Origin: CAVQRC01 sp963715045
GTDB lineage: Bacteria > Planctomycetota > Planctomycetia > Pirellulales > Lacipirellulaceae
Direction of reading: 5' to 3'
DNA length: 64,000 bases
Assembly: GCA_963715045.1 (NCBI GenBank)
Contig: CAVQRC010000016.1
Span: 124,001-188,000 of the forward strand
This document shows positions 1-9,244 of this stretch, piece by piece. Numbering within the stretch: position 1 is the first letter of the stretch; each line of letters begins with the position of its first letter. The translations under genes and the position numbers were made by a program. The notes below the pieces were generated by a model, which ran no database searches, was not told the DNA's origin, and was given only the letters and a program-made list of their open reading frames with translations.

Positions 1-1713
1 GCCGCGATGGATCAACTCAGCGAGTTTCCCGTCGAAGCCGGCACCCTGGCAATGCTCGAAGGACGTTGGAAGCTGGCCGAGGCCATGCGTCTGCAGAACG
101 ACGTGTCCAGCGCGGAGAACGAACAGGCAGCGACCCAGCTTCTGGAAGAAGCGATCAAGACGTTTCGCGAGACGGCCGCCGATGTGGCCCTGGGCGGAGA
201 CCACATCCGCGAGGCGATGTACCTGATTGGCCTCGCCTATCAGCAAATGGGAAGAGGACAATACCCGGCGGCGGTGCGGCAGTTACAGCGGACTCGAAAG
301 CTTTATCCCAACTCCCCCGAAGGTATCGCCAGCAGCCTTGCCGAAGCCGATATTTTCCTCGCCATGGAAGACTATCGCGGGGCCATCGAAGCCTACCGGC
401 GGACACTCAGCGCGTCGCCTCATCCATCTCTCTACGAAAACCGTTGGCTGCCACTGAGCGAACTCCGGCGGCGGATTCTTCTCGTCTACCACCGCCTGAT
501 CGATGCCGGGCAGTTCGAGGCCAGTCTGTTACTGGTCGACGGATTTCAGCCGCTGTTCGACGAAGTCCAGGCGACGCAGGTCCGCGGCGAGATTCTCGGG
601 AGTTGGGGCAAAGCGCTGCTTGCCGAGGCGGCCAACGAATACGGTCAGAAGCGGGTGGCGCTCGAGAAAGAGGGCCGCTTGAAGCATCGTCAATCGGGAC
701 AGTTATACGAACAACTGGCCAACTTGCGGTTTGCCACGCGGCACTACCCTGAAGATCTCTACCAGAGCGCCCACGGATACGGAGTCGGTCACTGTTTCTC
801 CCGCGAAGCCGAAGTCCTGCAGCTTTATCTCGATAACGAGGTCGTTGGTAAACGTCCCCAGGCACTGGCCCGCCTCGGAGCCGCACAGCTGGCGATGGGA
901 AAGTTCGAGGAAGCGATCGAGACCTTGCAGGAATCGATCAATTTCTTTCCACACGATGCGTCGATTTACCAGGCTCGCCTCAGCTCCGCCAAGGCAAATC
1001 GGGAAATCGGCCAGATCGAACGGGCCCGCGAGTTGCTCGAGCAGAACTTGATCGGCGACACGTTGACTCCCAAGAGCATCGAGTGGCGCGATTCGCTGTT
1101 CCTGCTCGGTTTCATCCTCAACGAACAAGGCAAGTACGAGGAGACGATCGATCGCCTCGAACAGGCGACCGCCCGCTACCCCGACGCTCCCCAGGCGGTA
1201 CTGGCCGAGTACGTCATGGCGGTCGCCTATCGCAATGCGGCGAAGCAGCCGCTGCTGCTCGCGAAAGACGGCGCGACAGCCAACGAGCGGCATCTGAACC
1301 GCTTGCTGGCCGCTGAGTATCTGACGGCTTCGCTATCCCACTTCGAGTCGGTCCAGAGATCGCTCACGATTGCCTCGGAAGATGTGGATCTGGAACGACT
1401 GGACAAGGCCCTGCTGCGCAACTGCTATCTCATGCGAGGGGGCATTCTGTTCGAAATGAAACGATATGACGAGGCCCTGACCCTGTTCCGCAACGCATCC
1501 AGCGTGTACCAGCATGACCCGGTCGTGCTGGTGGCGTATGCCCAGATCGCAAACTGCCACCACCGGCTCGGGCAATCGATCGAAGCCCGCGGTACTCTCG
1601 AACAGGCAAAGGTCATCATCGACAATCTGCCTGCGGACGCCGATTACCTGGTCGCGACCAACTTCTCGCGTGACCAATGGCTCGAATTACTCGACGACAT
1701 GAGTCAATGGTAA
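1..1713 (+). CDS. TPR repeat protein, 5' end cut by the window edge
   Basis: The frame is already open at base 1 and the first ATG (base 7) lies inside repeat-rich sequence, so the true start is probably outside the window. The visible 570 or so residues are almost entirely alpha-helical tetratricopeptide repeats, with the usual pattern of small residues (A, G), aromatic Y/F and a P at helix ends, for example in KFEEAIETLQESINFFP. No membrane segment is visible in the part present. It stands 40 bp upstream of the FlgN-like gene and in the same direction, so it may be co-transcribed with the flagellar regulators. A scaffold or assembly role is inference from TPR architecture only; no specific function can be assigned. 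Confidence 0.8.
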   Translation, partial: AAMDQLSEFPVEAGTLAMLEGRWKLAEAMRLQNDVSSAENEQAATQLLEEAIKTFRETAADVALGGDHIREAMYLIGLAYQQMGRGQYPAAVRQLQRTRKLYPNSPEGIASSLAEADIFLAMEDYRGAIEAYRRTLSASPHPSLYENRWLPLSELRRRILLVYHRLIDAGQFEASLLLVDGFQPLFDEVQATQVRGEILGSWGKALLAEAANEYGQKRVALEKEGRLKHRQSGQLYEQLANLRFATRHYPEDLYQSAHGYGVGHCFSREAEVLQLYLDNEVVGKRPQALARLGAAQLAMGKFEEAIETLQESINFFPHDASIYQARLSSAKANREIGQIERARELLEQNLIGDTLTPKSIEWRDSLFLLGFILNEQGKYEETIDRLEQATARYPDAPQAVLAEYVMAVAYRNAAKQPLLLAKDGATANERHLNRLLAAEYLTASLSHFESVQRSLTIASEDVDLERLDKALLRNCYLMRGGILFEMKRYDEALTLFRNASSVYQHDPVVLVAYAQIANCHHRLGQSIEARGTLEQAKVIIDNLPADADYLVATNFSRDQWLELLDDMSQW

Positions 1714-1753
1714 GACTGCCGCGACACCTCCCGTCATTGCCCACTGACCACCC

Positions 1754-2293
1754 ATGACACAACTGGCTACCGACAATCTGGCGAAGCTGATCTGCGATAA
1801 GCGGGATCACTTGCTGCGGCTCCGTGAGTTCGGTGTCCGTCAGCAGGCCCTGATCGACTCGGGGGACATGGCCGGACTGCTGCGGACGATCGCCGCCAAG
1901 CAGCACCTGATTGGAGGGCTGCAGCAGATCGAGGCCGAACTCAACATCTTTCGTGATGAGGATCCCGACGGTCGTACCTGGCGGTGCAGCGACGACCGCA
2001 ATCGTTGCCGGACCGTTGCCGACGAATGCCGGCACCTGCTGCAGGATGTGCTGCAACTGGAACGCGAGAACGAAATCCGCATGCAGACGCGGCGGGATGA
2101 CACCGCGCGGCGACTGCAGGACCTGAACACCGCAGGCGTCGTGCAGGGTGCCTATGCGCGACAAGCTGGCAACGTTGCCCGGCCGGCAGCGGAAGACAGC
2201 GGCACGTCGGCACTATCCGGACCTCACGCCCCGCAAGCATTCACCGCCAACCGCCCGGCTGGCGACTCCATCGACCTGGTCAGTGAGGGCTGA
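1754..2293 (+). CDS. flgN: FlgN-like flagellar export chaperone
   Basis: A 179-residue protein. Residues 1-120 form a helical, coiled-coil-prone domain with the FlgN pattern: a first helix (LAKLICDKRDHLLRLREF), a second helix containing the repeated lead AAKQHLIGGLQQIEAEL, then a third. FlgN-family proteins are cytoplasmic chaperones that bind hook-junction proteins (FlgK/FlgL) before export. The last 60 residues are rich in A, G, S and P and probably disordered. Sequence identity to proteobacterial FlgN is low, so the assignment rests on helix pattern, length and its place at the head of the flagellar block. The stop lies 5 bp before the kinase gene, indicating one transcript. Confidence 0.55.
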   Translation: MTQLATDNLAKLICDKRDHLLRLREFGVRQQALIDSGDMAGLLRTIAAKQHLIGGLQQIEAELNIFRDEDPDGRTWRCSDDRNRCRTVADECRHLLQDVLQLERENEIRMQTRRDDTARRLQDLNTAGVVQGAYARQAGNVARPAAEDSGTSALSGPHAPQAFTANRPAGDSIDLVSEG

Positions 2294-2298
2294 TCGCC

Positions 2299-3198
2299 AT
2301 GACGCACTCCATCACGCCCTTCCCTGCCCTGGCGGATTTGCCAGCCCCCGACGGGTTGCCGCTGCCGGATGCGGGAATGCCGCCGGCGACCGCCGAACTG
2401 GAGACAATTCTCGAAGCGTGGCACGTGGCGACGGTCCGGCTGCAACAGACGCACGAGTTGCTCCGCAGCGAGGTTGCCCGACTATCGGACGAGCTGGAAC
2501 GAAAGAACCGCGAACTCGCCCGCAAGAACCGCCTGGAAGATCTGGGCCGCATGGCCTCCCATATCGCTCACGAGGTTCGCAACAATCTCGTTCCCGTCTC
2601 CCTTTATCTAGGTTTGCTCCGTCGACGGCTCGCCGCCGACGCGGCGAGCTGCCACATCCTTTCCGAAGTCGAGGCAGGGTTCACCGCCCTGGATGCCACC
2701 GTGAATGACTTATTGAGCTTTACAGCTTCCCGACAACCGCAGTGGGAAGCCTTCTCGCTCCGAGAACTCGTCGACGAACTCGCTCGATCGCTGCAGCCTC
2801 AATGCCTGGCACAACAGGTCGCCACCGAGATCGACGTCCATCCGGCGACGTTCATTTCGGCGGATCGCGACATGCTCCGGCGGGCCCTGCTGAACCTGAT
2901 CCTCAATGCGCTCGACGCGATGCCGGACGGCGGAGACCTCGTCGTCACTTCCTACCGCGGCGGCGGTTGCATTGAGATCGAAGTTGCCGACAGCGGCCCG
3001 GGTCTTGCCGACGAGGACTGCCATCAAGTCTTCGAACCGTTCTTCTCCACGAAGAAAGGTGGTACCGGGCTGGGGCTGAGTGTCGTGCATCACACGGCCG
3101 AAGCCCATGGCGGGTCGGTCCTCGCAGACAACTGTCCCGAAGGAGGGGCCGCCTTCACGATTCGCATTCCCCAACCTGCAATGGAGGCCGCCGCTTGA
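2299..3198 (+). CDS. Sensor histidine kinase, FleS/AtoS-like, cytoplasmic
   Basis: A 299-residue kinase without membrane segments. Residues 45-80 form a coiled coil (LSDELERKNRELARKN). The dimerisation box carries SHIAHEVRNN with the phospho-accepting His near residue 91. The ATPase domain has the N box (NLILNALDAMPDGG), the G1 box (DSGPGL), the F box (FEPFFSTKKGG) and the G2 box (GTGLGLSVVHH). This short layout without a sensor transmembrane region is that of kinases that sense flagellar assembly state, such as FleS of Pseudomonas or FlgS of epsilonproteobacteria; the input here is unknown. Its TGA overlaps the TTG start of the response regulator, so the two are translationally coupled. Confidence 0.85.
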   Translation: MTHSITPFPALADLPAPDGLPLPDAGMPPATAELETILEAWHVATVRLQQTHELLRSEVARLSDELERKNRELARKNRLEDLGRMASHIAHEVRNNLVPVSLYLGLLRRRLAADAASCHILSEVEAGFTALDATVNDLLSFTASRQPQWEAFSLRELVDELARSLQPQCLAQQVATEIDVHPATFISADRDMLRRALLNLILNALDAMPDGGDLVVTSYRGGGCIEIEVADSGPGLADEDCHQVFEPFFSTKKGGTGLGLSVVHHTAEAHGGSVLADNCPEGGAAFTIRIPQPAMEAAA

Positions 3199-4660
3199 TC
3201 TCGGCTCACGCAAATAGTCCGTCCGCTGCCGCCCGGATCCTCGTTGTCGACGATCACGCGCGGGCACGCCAATCGATGGTCGACGTACTTACGGCGGCCG
3301 GTTACCGCATCGTTGCGGCCGCCAGTGGCCAGGAAGCGTTCGCCCAGCTTTCCAGTGGCAACGCCTTCGATGTCGTCGTCACCGATTTGCAGATGCCCGG
3401 GATGTCCGGACTGGAGTTCACGCAACGGATCCAGCATCTTCGGCTCATGACGCAGATCATCATCGTGACAGCCCACGCCAGCATTCCGACCGCGGTCGAA
3501 GCGATGCGGGCGGGTGCGTTTGACTACCTCGAAAAGCCGTTCTCGGCGGAACGCCTGGAGGAGATTGTCGCCCAGGCAATTGCCTTGAAGACCGCTCTGG
3601 CAACTTCAGACAGCGGAGTAGCGACCGCCCTGGCGGCCGCCTCACCCGCGGCAGGCCCCGGTGCGGAATCCGCTGTGCAGATGATTGGCTCGAGTGCCGC
3701 GATCGAGCAACTACGGGAACAGATCGAGCGGATCGCAACCACGCGCGAGACGGTTCTGATTACGGGCGAGAGTGGGACGGGTAAAGAACTTGTCGCCAGG
3801 TGCATTCACGCGCTCAGTCCGCGACGGGACGCCGCATTCGTCGGTCTGAATTGCCCGGCACTTTCCGCACAACTTATGGAGAGCGAACTGTTCGGGCACG
3901 TTCGCGGTGCGTTCACCGGCGCCGAAACGGATCGTGTGGGTCGCTTCGAGCAGGCCCAGGGCGGAACACTGCTTCTCGACGAGGTCACCGAGATCGGTAT
4001 CGACTTGCAGGCCAAACTGCTGCGGGTCCTGCAGGAACGCACCTTCGAACCGGTTGGGTCCTGCAAGACCATCGTCGCCGACGTGCGGTTGCTGGCCACG
4101 AGCAATCGCGAATTGCTCGACGAAGTCGCCAACGGAAGGCTTCGCGAGGATTTGTATTACCGCCTGGCCGTCGTTCCCCTGATCGTTCCCCCCTGCGCGA
4201 TCGGGGCGAAGACGTCCTCGAACTTGCCGAGTTCTTTCTCGACCGAGCTGCGACGCGGCTTTCTCGACCGAGGTGCGAACTCGACGCCGCAGCGAAGCGA
4301 TTGTTTCGTGACTATTACTGGCCCGGAAATGTACGGGAGCTGGAAAACATCGTCACCCGCGGCTGCGTGATGGCCAGAAGCCGGACGATCACCGCCAACG
4401 AACTTCAACCCTGGCTCGCCGCGGGCCGACCCGCATTGGTTCCCGTCGCGGAGCACGAACGGACCAACCCGCTCCCGCAACCGGGAACGAGCCTGGAACA
4501 AATGGAACGTCAACTCATCGAGGCCACGCTGAACCATTTTGACGGTCATCGCCAGAAGGCTGCCGAGGCGCTCGGTATCGGCGTGCGGACGCTCAGCGGG
4601 AAACTGCGGAGCTATGGTTATCCCCCGGGAACCAAGGACTTCAAGAAACGTGCCGCCTGA
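3195..4660 (+). CDS. Sigma-54-dependent response regulator (NtrC/FleR type), frame broken once
   Basis: The TTG start overlaps the kinase stop and has GGAGG 7-8 bases upstream. Residues 13-130 are a receiver domain (ILVVDD acidic pair, phospho-acceptor in VVTDLQMPG, conserved K in FDYLEKPFS). A sigma-54 AAA+ domain follows with Walker A GESGTGKE near residue 190, the sigma-54 contact loop GAFTGA near 238 and Walker B GGTLLLDEV. At the six-C run at 4188-4193 the frame ends prematurely (stop near 4370). The family continues in the next frame (PLRDRGEDVLELAEFF, YYWPGNVRELENI) through a Fis-type helix-turn-helix (HRQKAAEALGIGVRTLSGKLR) to 4660. One extra C restores a single protein of about 488 residues. 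With the adjacent kinase it should activate sigma-54 promoters, including the one at 4837. Confidence 0.85.
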
Positions 4661-4836
4661 GCAGCAAAGTCGTCCACGAATCACTTCAGCGGCAGGATCT
4701 GCCGATGCGGCAGAGTTCGCCGCTCGGCGGCAGAATCTCCCGCGGTCGTGGCTGCGACGGAGAATGACATAAAACGCGGGTCGTTCCCGCAGTGTTGCGA
4801 TCGGCGGGTCGACTGCGAAGCGTACGTGCCCACGCG

Positions 4837-4852
4837 CGGCACAAGAATTGCC
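4837..4852 (+). promoter_or_regulatory. Sigma-54 (-24/-12) promoter of flgB operon
   Basis: The string cGGCACaagaatTGCc carries GG at 4838-4839 and GC at 4850-4851, exactly ten bases apart, and matches the sigma-54 consensus TGGCACG-N4-TTGC at all but two positions. It is the only such match I found in an intergenic region of the window, 60 bp upstream of the flgB start and directly after the gene for a GAFTGA-type activator. Transcription would start near 4863. Confidence 0.75.
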
Positions 4853-4911
4853 CCTTCGGGTACGACGACCTTTGAAACGCGGTAACCGCCGCGATGACCA
4901 CGAGGCTCGGC

Positions 4912-5394
4912 ATGATCGAAAACCTGTTTCAATCTTCGACGATTCCCGTCCTCGAAAAGGTGGTGCAGTTCACGCAGGCAAGACACGGTGTACTGGCCGG
5001 AAACATCGCCAACCTCGACACGCCAGGCTACAAGACACGCGACCTGAACGTGGTCGCTTTTCGGGAGCAACTGCATTCGGCGGTCGCTCGGGGAGGCTCA
5101 CGGCGGGCGGCGAGCCCGGGATGGGTGGGAGCGGTCGCGCCACTGGTCGGTCCCAACTATCAGTCGCCGGGGCTGTCGCGGTCAGACCGCGGCGGGGAAC
5201 CGATCGACTACGACCAGTTTCGCGATGTCGACGAATCGATGAAGAGTATCCTCTTTCACGACGAGAGTGACGTGGCGTTGGAGAAGCAGATCACCGAGAT
5301 CGCCAAGAACCAATCACTGCACAACCTGGCCGTCAGCCTGATGGTCTCGCAGATGAAACTATTGTCGGTCGCGATCAGCGAACAGGTAACTTGA
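4912..5394 (+). CDS. flgB: Flagellar basal-body rod protein FlgB
   Basis: Proximal rod protein of the basal body, exported through the flagellar secretion system. The N-terminal rod signature is clear: TIPVLEKVVQFTQARHGVLAGNIAN followed by DTPGYKTRD. The C-terminal helix MKLLSVAISEQ is also typical. I chose ATG 4912 because family members begin MI.NLF and GAGG lies six bases before it; an in-frame ATG at 4894 exists but lacks a ribosome site. At 160 residues it is longer than the usual 130-140, owing to a glycine/proline-rich linker at about residues 55-90. It is the first gene behind the sigma-54 promoter. Confidence 0.93.
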   Translation: MIENLFQSSTIPVLEKVVQFTQARHGVLAGNIANLDTPGYKTRDLNVVAFREQLHSAVARGGSRRAASPGWVGAVAPLVGPNYQSPGLSRSDRGGEPIDYDQFRDVDESMKSILFHDESDVALEKQITEIAKNQSLHNLAVSLMVSQMKLLSVAISEQVT

Positions 5395-5471
5395 CGTCGT
5401 GGCACCGTGGGCACGGTTTCGCGACGCGGACCGCCTCGGAATTCCTGACCGTTACACGGAGGTAACACAGC

Positions 5472-5882
5472 ATGCTCTCTGCGTACGACGTAAGCACGAG
5501 CGGACTCGTTGCCCAGCGGGCGAGATTGAACGCGATTTCCTCCAACCTGGCCAATTTGTCGACGACGCGGAACGAGGCCGGCGAAGCAGCACCCTACCAG
5601 CCGCGATACGTGACGTTCGCGACCGACGACTCGATTCACACTTCGGGAGGAGGGCTGGGAGTCCAGGTCGCCTCGGTGGAGCGGTCCGAACTGCCACCCC
5701 GCATGAAACACCAGCCGGGCCATCCAGATGCCGACGCGGATGGGATGGTGGCCTATCCCAACATCGATATGACACTCGAATTCGTCGACGCACTCGAAGC
5801 GACGAGGGCGTACGAAGCCAATATCGGAGTCATGGAAATTACCAAAGACCTGGGACGCCAGTCCTTACGGATTATCGCGTAA
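5472..5882 (+). CDS. flgC: Flagellar basal-body rod protein FlgC
   Basis: Proximal rod protein of 136 residues, normal length. The N-terminal rod motif reads STSGLVAQRARLNAISSNLAN and the C-terminal one AYEANIGVMEITKDLGRQSL, both diagnostic for FlgC. GGAGG lies upstream of the ATG. It follows flgB by 77 bp; that gap contains a weak GG-N10-GC string that I did not accept as a promoter. Confidence 0.95.
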   Translation: MLSAYDVSTSGLVAQRARLNAISSNLANLSTTRNEAGEAAPYQPRYVTFATDDSIHTSGGGLGVQVASVERSELPPRMKHQPGHPDADADGMVAYPNIDMTLEFVDALEATRAYEANIGVMEITKDLGRQSLRIIA

Positions 5883-5964
5883 CGCGAGTTCTCCCAGATC
5901 GCCCGCATCAACGGCCCCCTCCCTTTGCCAGCGACCCCACTCCTTGCCAGCAGTCAGCTAAGCC

Positions 5965-6267
5965 ATGAACTCGATCCAATCCCTGTCGATCAATCCCGCG
6001 GCGATTCCCCGCCAGATGCCCGCGACGCCCGTTTCGGGCTCGGAAGAAAGCAGCTTCAAGAATTTCCTGCTGGAGTCGATCCAGAACGTCAATGACATGC
6101 AGGTCTCGGCCGACCAGGCCGTGGAAACCCTGATGACCGGCGGTGACGCGGATCCTGCGGAGGTTTTGACGGCGGTGCAGAAGGCAGACCTCGCATTCCG
6201 GATGATGATGCAGGTGCGAAACAAGTTGATGCAGGTTTACCAGGAGGTCCGGGACGTGCGGATCTAA
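5965..6267 (+). CDS. fliE: Flagellar hook-basal body complex protein FliE
   Basis: A 100-residue protein, the usual FliE length. It connects the MS ring to the rod and is the first rod substrate exported. The C-terminal half shows the family pattern: VNDMQVSADQAVETLMTGG followed by AFRMMMQVRNKLMQVYQEV. The order flgB-flgC-fliE-fliF is the classical one. Confidence 0.95.
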   Translation: MNSIQSLSINPAAIPRQMPATPVSGSEESSFKNFLLESIQNVNDMQVSADQAVETLMTGGDADPAEVLTAVQKADLAFRMMMQVRNKLMQVYQEVRDVRI

Positions 6268-6339
6268 CCCCGGGGCCCGCCCGAAGCCGCCCTGGTCTGC
6301 AAGTGCTCTTCCCCAGCTCGCCTTTTCAAATAGAGGCCC

Positions 6340-8004
6340 ATGGATTTTCTTAATCGATTCACCGCGCAGTTCCGCGAACTGTTTGGCTCGATGACACCGC
6401 CGGCCAGGGTGACCGCAGGGTTGTTGCTGGCCGTGGTCGCGATCAGCGTCGCGTATCTGTTCGCCGGGGCGACGCCCAGTCCGGATGCCTACCTGTTCGG
6501 CGCCGAACCGTTGTCCAGCGCCGACATCGCCAAAGTGGCGGCCGCTTTCAGTCAGGCCAAACTGGAGAACTACGATTTGACCGGCAACCTGGTCCGCGTG
6601 CCGCGGGCACAGAAGTCGTTGTACATGGCGGCCATCGCCGAGGGGAACGCGTTGCCACGCAACTTCGCCAACCTGCTCGACAAGATGCTGCCCCCCGGCA
6701 ACCCGTTCGAATCGAAAGACGACAAGGAGATCCGCAAGCAGACCGCCAAGCAGGAAATCCTCTCGCTGTGGATCCGCAACATGCCTGAAATCGAAGACGC
6801 GGCGGTGATCTACGACAAACTCGAGCCGCGGGGTCTGCAGCGAACACCCATCGTGACGGCCAGCGTGACCGTGTGGCCGAACAGCCCTCAAGGCCTGAAT
6901 CCCTCTCAGAAAGGAAAGATCCGCCAGACGGTCGCCGCGGCGATTGCCGGGCTGGATCTCGACAATGTCACCGTGACCGACATGAACGGCGGGTCGGACT
7001 TCGGCGGCATCGGTCTGGCCGGCCTCGACACGGACGATCCGTATTACCGTAACCGCTTCCTGTTCGAGGAGATGATGCGGCGGAAGATTCTCGCCCAGCT
7101 CAGCTACATTCGCGGTGTCCGCGTCGAAGTCACGGCCGAACTGGATCACACCAAGTCGCAAACGGTTCGCGATCAGAAGCTCGGCGAGAAGAAGCAGTCA
7201 TTACGGACGAGCCTTCAGGAGGAATCGTCGGAGATGAACGGTGGTCGCCCGTCGCAACGGCCGGGAGTGGTCCCCAACACGGCCGAGTCGAATACGGCGA
7301 CGCAACTTGCGCAGGCCACGGAGACCCCAACCAACAAGACGTCGCGAATCAACGAGACGGACGAGAGCATTCCGGACATGACGATTACCCAGAAGGAGGT
7401 GCACGGTTTGACGCCGCAGGACATTCGGGCGGCGATCGCGATTCCGAGCGATCACTGGGCGCGAACCTGGAAGGAACGCAACCGGCCGGCCGACGGGTCG
7501 GAACCTCCCGAGCCGACTCAGCAGGACATCGACAATCTGGCCGAACTTCAAAAGACCGATATTCAGGACCAGGTCGCTTTGTTGCTGGGGAAGATCGAGA
7601 GCGGCGAGAACCCCTGGCCACGTGTTCACGTGACGACGTTTACGTCGGCAGATATCGAGCCGATTGTGGCGCCTGCCGCGACATCTAATGCGGTCGCCTG
7701 GGCCCAGCAGAACTGGACCACGCTGGCGATGTTCGCGCTGGCCGTGTTCAGCCTGTTGATGATGCGGTCGATGGTGCGGTCTGTGCCACCGGCGAGCGAA
7801 GCCCCGACGTTCAGCGTCAGTCTGGGCGAGGAATCGCACCACCCGGTCGACGAAGCGGGTGGAGAGGAGTTCGACGAAGACGGCCGGCCGCGGCTGAAAC
7901 TGCGAAAGGGCCCGAATCTGAAAGACGACCTGGCCGCCATCGTTCGTGAAGACCCCGAGTCGGCCGCCGCCATCCTCCGCGCGTGGATCGTTCAGGCCGC
8001 ATGA
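6340..8004 (+). CDS. fliF: Flagellar MS-ring protein FliF
   Basis: A 554-residue inner-membrane ring protein. Transmembrane segment 1 is at residues 24-42 (VTAGLLLAVVAISVAYLFAG) and segment 2 near 460-478 (LAMFALAVFSLLMM). Between them lie the periplasmic ring-building motifs, including NMPEIEDAAVIYD and ASVTVWPNS. The acidic cytoplasmic tail ends in a helix, ESAAAILRAWIVQA, which is the FliG-binding segment in the family. A stretch at residues 285-350 rich in N, T, E and Q is probably disordered. It contains an intact six-C run (6691-6696) read in frame, a useful contrast with the broken C runs elsewhere. Confidence 0.95.
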   Translation: MDFLNRFTAQFRELFGSMTPPARVTAGLLLAVVAISVAYLFAGATPSPDAYLFGAEPLSSADIAKVAAAFSQAKLENYDLTGNLVRVPRAQKSLYMAAIAEGNALPRNFANLLDKMLPPGNPFESKDDKEIRKQTAKQEILSLWIRNMPEIEDAAVIYDKLEPRGLQRTPIVTASVTVWPNSPQGLNPSQKGKIRQTVAAAIAGLDLDNVTVTDMNGGSDFGGIGLAGLDTDDPYYRNRFLFEEMMRRKILAQLSYIRGVRVEVTAELDHTKSQTVRDQKLGEKKQSLRTSLQEESSEMNGGRPSQRPGVVPNTAESNTATQLAQATETPTNKTSRINETDESIPDMTITQKEVHGLTPQDIRAAIAIPSDHWARTWKERNRPADGSEPPEPTQQDIDNLAELQKTDIQDQVALLLGKIESGENPWPRVHVTTFTSADIEPIVAPAATSNAVAWAQQNWTTLAMFALAVFSLLMMRSMVRSVPPASEAPTFSVSLGEESHHPVDEAGGEEFDEDGRPRLKLRKGPNLKDDLAAIVREDPESAAAILRAWIVQAA

Positions 8005-8056
8005 GCGCCGCCGCGATGGCTCCCCCGCACCACACCCCCTGAGACTTGATGCATCG

Positions 8057-9175
8057 ATGAACGCGAATTCGCACAACCCACTCCGTCGGGCGGCCGTATT
8101 GCTCGGAGCGCTTGACAGGGAACTGGCGGAGAATCTGGTGGCACGGCTGCCGGCTGGCCACGCCGTACTCGTGCGGCAGGTCCTCGACAAGCTCGGCCCC
8201 GTTTCGACAGCCGAACAGGACCAGACGATTGTCGAGTTCTTACGCGTCTCCCCCGCTCCTGCTTCGGCGGCCCTGCCAGGTGACGGTGTGGAGTTATCGC
8301 TCGAATCAATCACGCCCCTGACCGAACCGGCAGCCACCGCTGGTGCACAAGCCCAGACCGCGAGTCGGGCGGGCAGCGTCCCCGCTACAAGCGATCGCTG
8401 GAATGACCTCAAACCCGTGGCGAAATCACCGTTTCAGTTCCGCGACCAACAAGACATCCAGGCGCTGGCTGAAATGCTGCAGCACGAACGCCCCCAGACC
8501 GTCGCGGTGTGCCTGTCGCAGCTCAGCGAACGCCAACTCGGGCAGGTCATGGCACTCCTTCCCGACGACCTGCGACAGGAGGCTTTGGACCGGATTCCGC
8601 GGCTGGCACAGCTCGACACGCTGGTCATCGAGGCCATCCTGGCCCATCTCCGCGGCTGGGCGCGCGAATACGAAAGCCGTCGCAGCCCGCAGTCTTCCCT
8701 CCCGGCCGCTGGCAGAGAGCGGCCGACCGAACCACCGCATCCAGTCCGGGAGTTGACCCCCGCGGCGCCGCAGCGGGATGCCCCGTCCGATCCCGGTCCA
8801 CCGTCCGTTCCCGATGCCCCGACCGTTCCCGATGCCCCGACCAGTTCGGCGATGCCCTCGACTGCCCGGCCGCCTGCGAACTCCGCGGACAGCTATCAAG
8901 CAGCGGCACCGCGTTTGCAGTTTCACGAACTCGCCCGACTGCAGCCACAACAACTGATGGCCGTCCTTCGCGAGGTTGGCCCCGACGTCGTCGTCCTGGC
9001 CCTCGCCGCGTCCGAGCCCGTAGTGTTCCAGGCCGTCGCCCAGCTCCTGCCAGCCGCTGAAGTCGAAAAACTCCGACAGGAAGTGACCAACCTCGGCCCA
9101 ACCAAACTCCGCGATGTCGATCAAGCTCAACAGATGATGACCGACGCAGCAACCCGCCTCGGGTTCGCACCCTAG
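8057..9175 (+). CDS. fliG: Flagellar motor switch protein FliG, with reduced torque-helix charges
   Basis: Switch-complex protein that joins the MS ring to the C ring and meets the stator. I chose ATG 8057 because residues from MNANSHNPLRRAAVLLGAL match the family start. The N-terminal domain binds FliF; the middle domain has ERPQTVAVCLSQL in place of EHPQ. A proline-rich linker (about residues 225-285) replaces the usual short connection and includes an 18-bp duplication. The C-terminal domain aligns without gaps to LREV...LALAL...LGPTKLRDV, but the positions equivalent to E. coli K264, R281 and D288 read A, A and Q; D289 and R297 are E and K. The charged face used against MotA is thus partly lost. 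At 372 residues it is longer than the usual 330-340. Confidence 0.9.
   Translation: MNANSHNPLRRAAVLLGALDRELAENLVARLPAGHAVLVRQVLDKLGPVSTAEQDQTIVEFLRVSPAPASAALPGDGVELSLESITPLTEPAATAGAQAQTASRAGSVPATSDRWNDLKPVAKSPFQFRDQQDIQALAEMLQHERPQTVAVCLSQLSERQLGQVMALLPDDLRQEALDRIPRLAQLDTLVIEAILAHLRGWAREYESRRSPQSSLPAAGRERPTEPPHPVRELTPAAPQRDAPSDPGPPSVPDAPTVPDAPTSSAMPSTARPPANSADSYQAAAPRLQFHELARLQPQQLMAVLREVGPDVVVLALAASEPVVFQAVAQLLPAAEVEKLRQEVTNLGPTKLRDVDQAQQMMTDAATRLGFAP
8807..8842 (+). repeat. 18-bp tandem duplication inside fliG linker
   Basis: GTTCCCGATGCCCCGACC occurs twice head to tail and encodes two VPDAPT units in the proline-rich linker of FliG. The frame is kept. Confidence 0.9.
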
Positions 9176-9244
9176 AACGGACCACGTCGCAACCGGTTAC
9201 GACCGGTGGCAGCATCCCGATAACGCCCGCAAACGAATTGACTC

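Noticed and set aside
5405..5425. Second sigma-54 promoter before flgC
   Set aside because: GG-N10-GC is present in the string TGGGCACGGTTTCGC but the conserved C after GG and the second T before GC are lost; genes on both sides run as one operon.
5908..7161. Long minus-strand open frames opposite fliE/fliF, and similar ones opposite flgE, fliP, the 1031-residue TPR gene and others
   Set aside because: Shadows caused by high third-position GC; the plus-strand proteins are recognised families.
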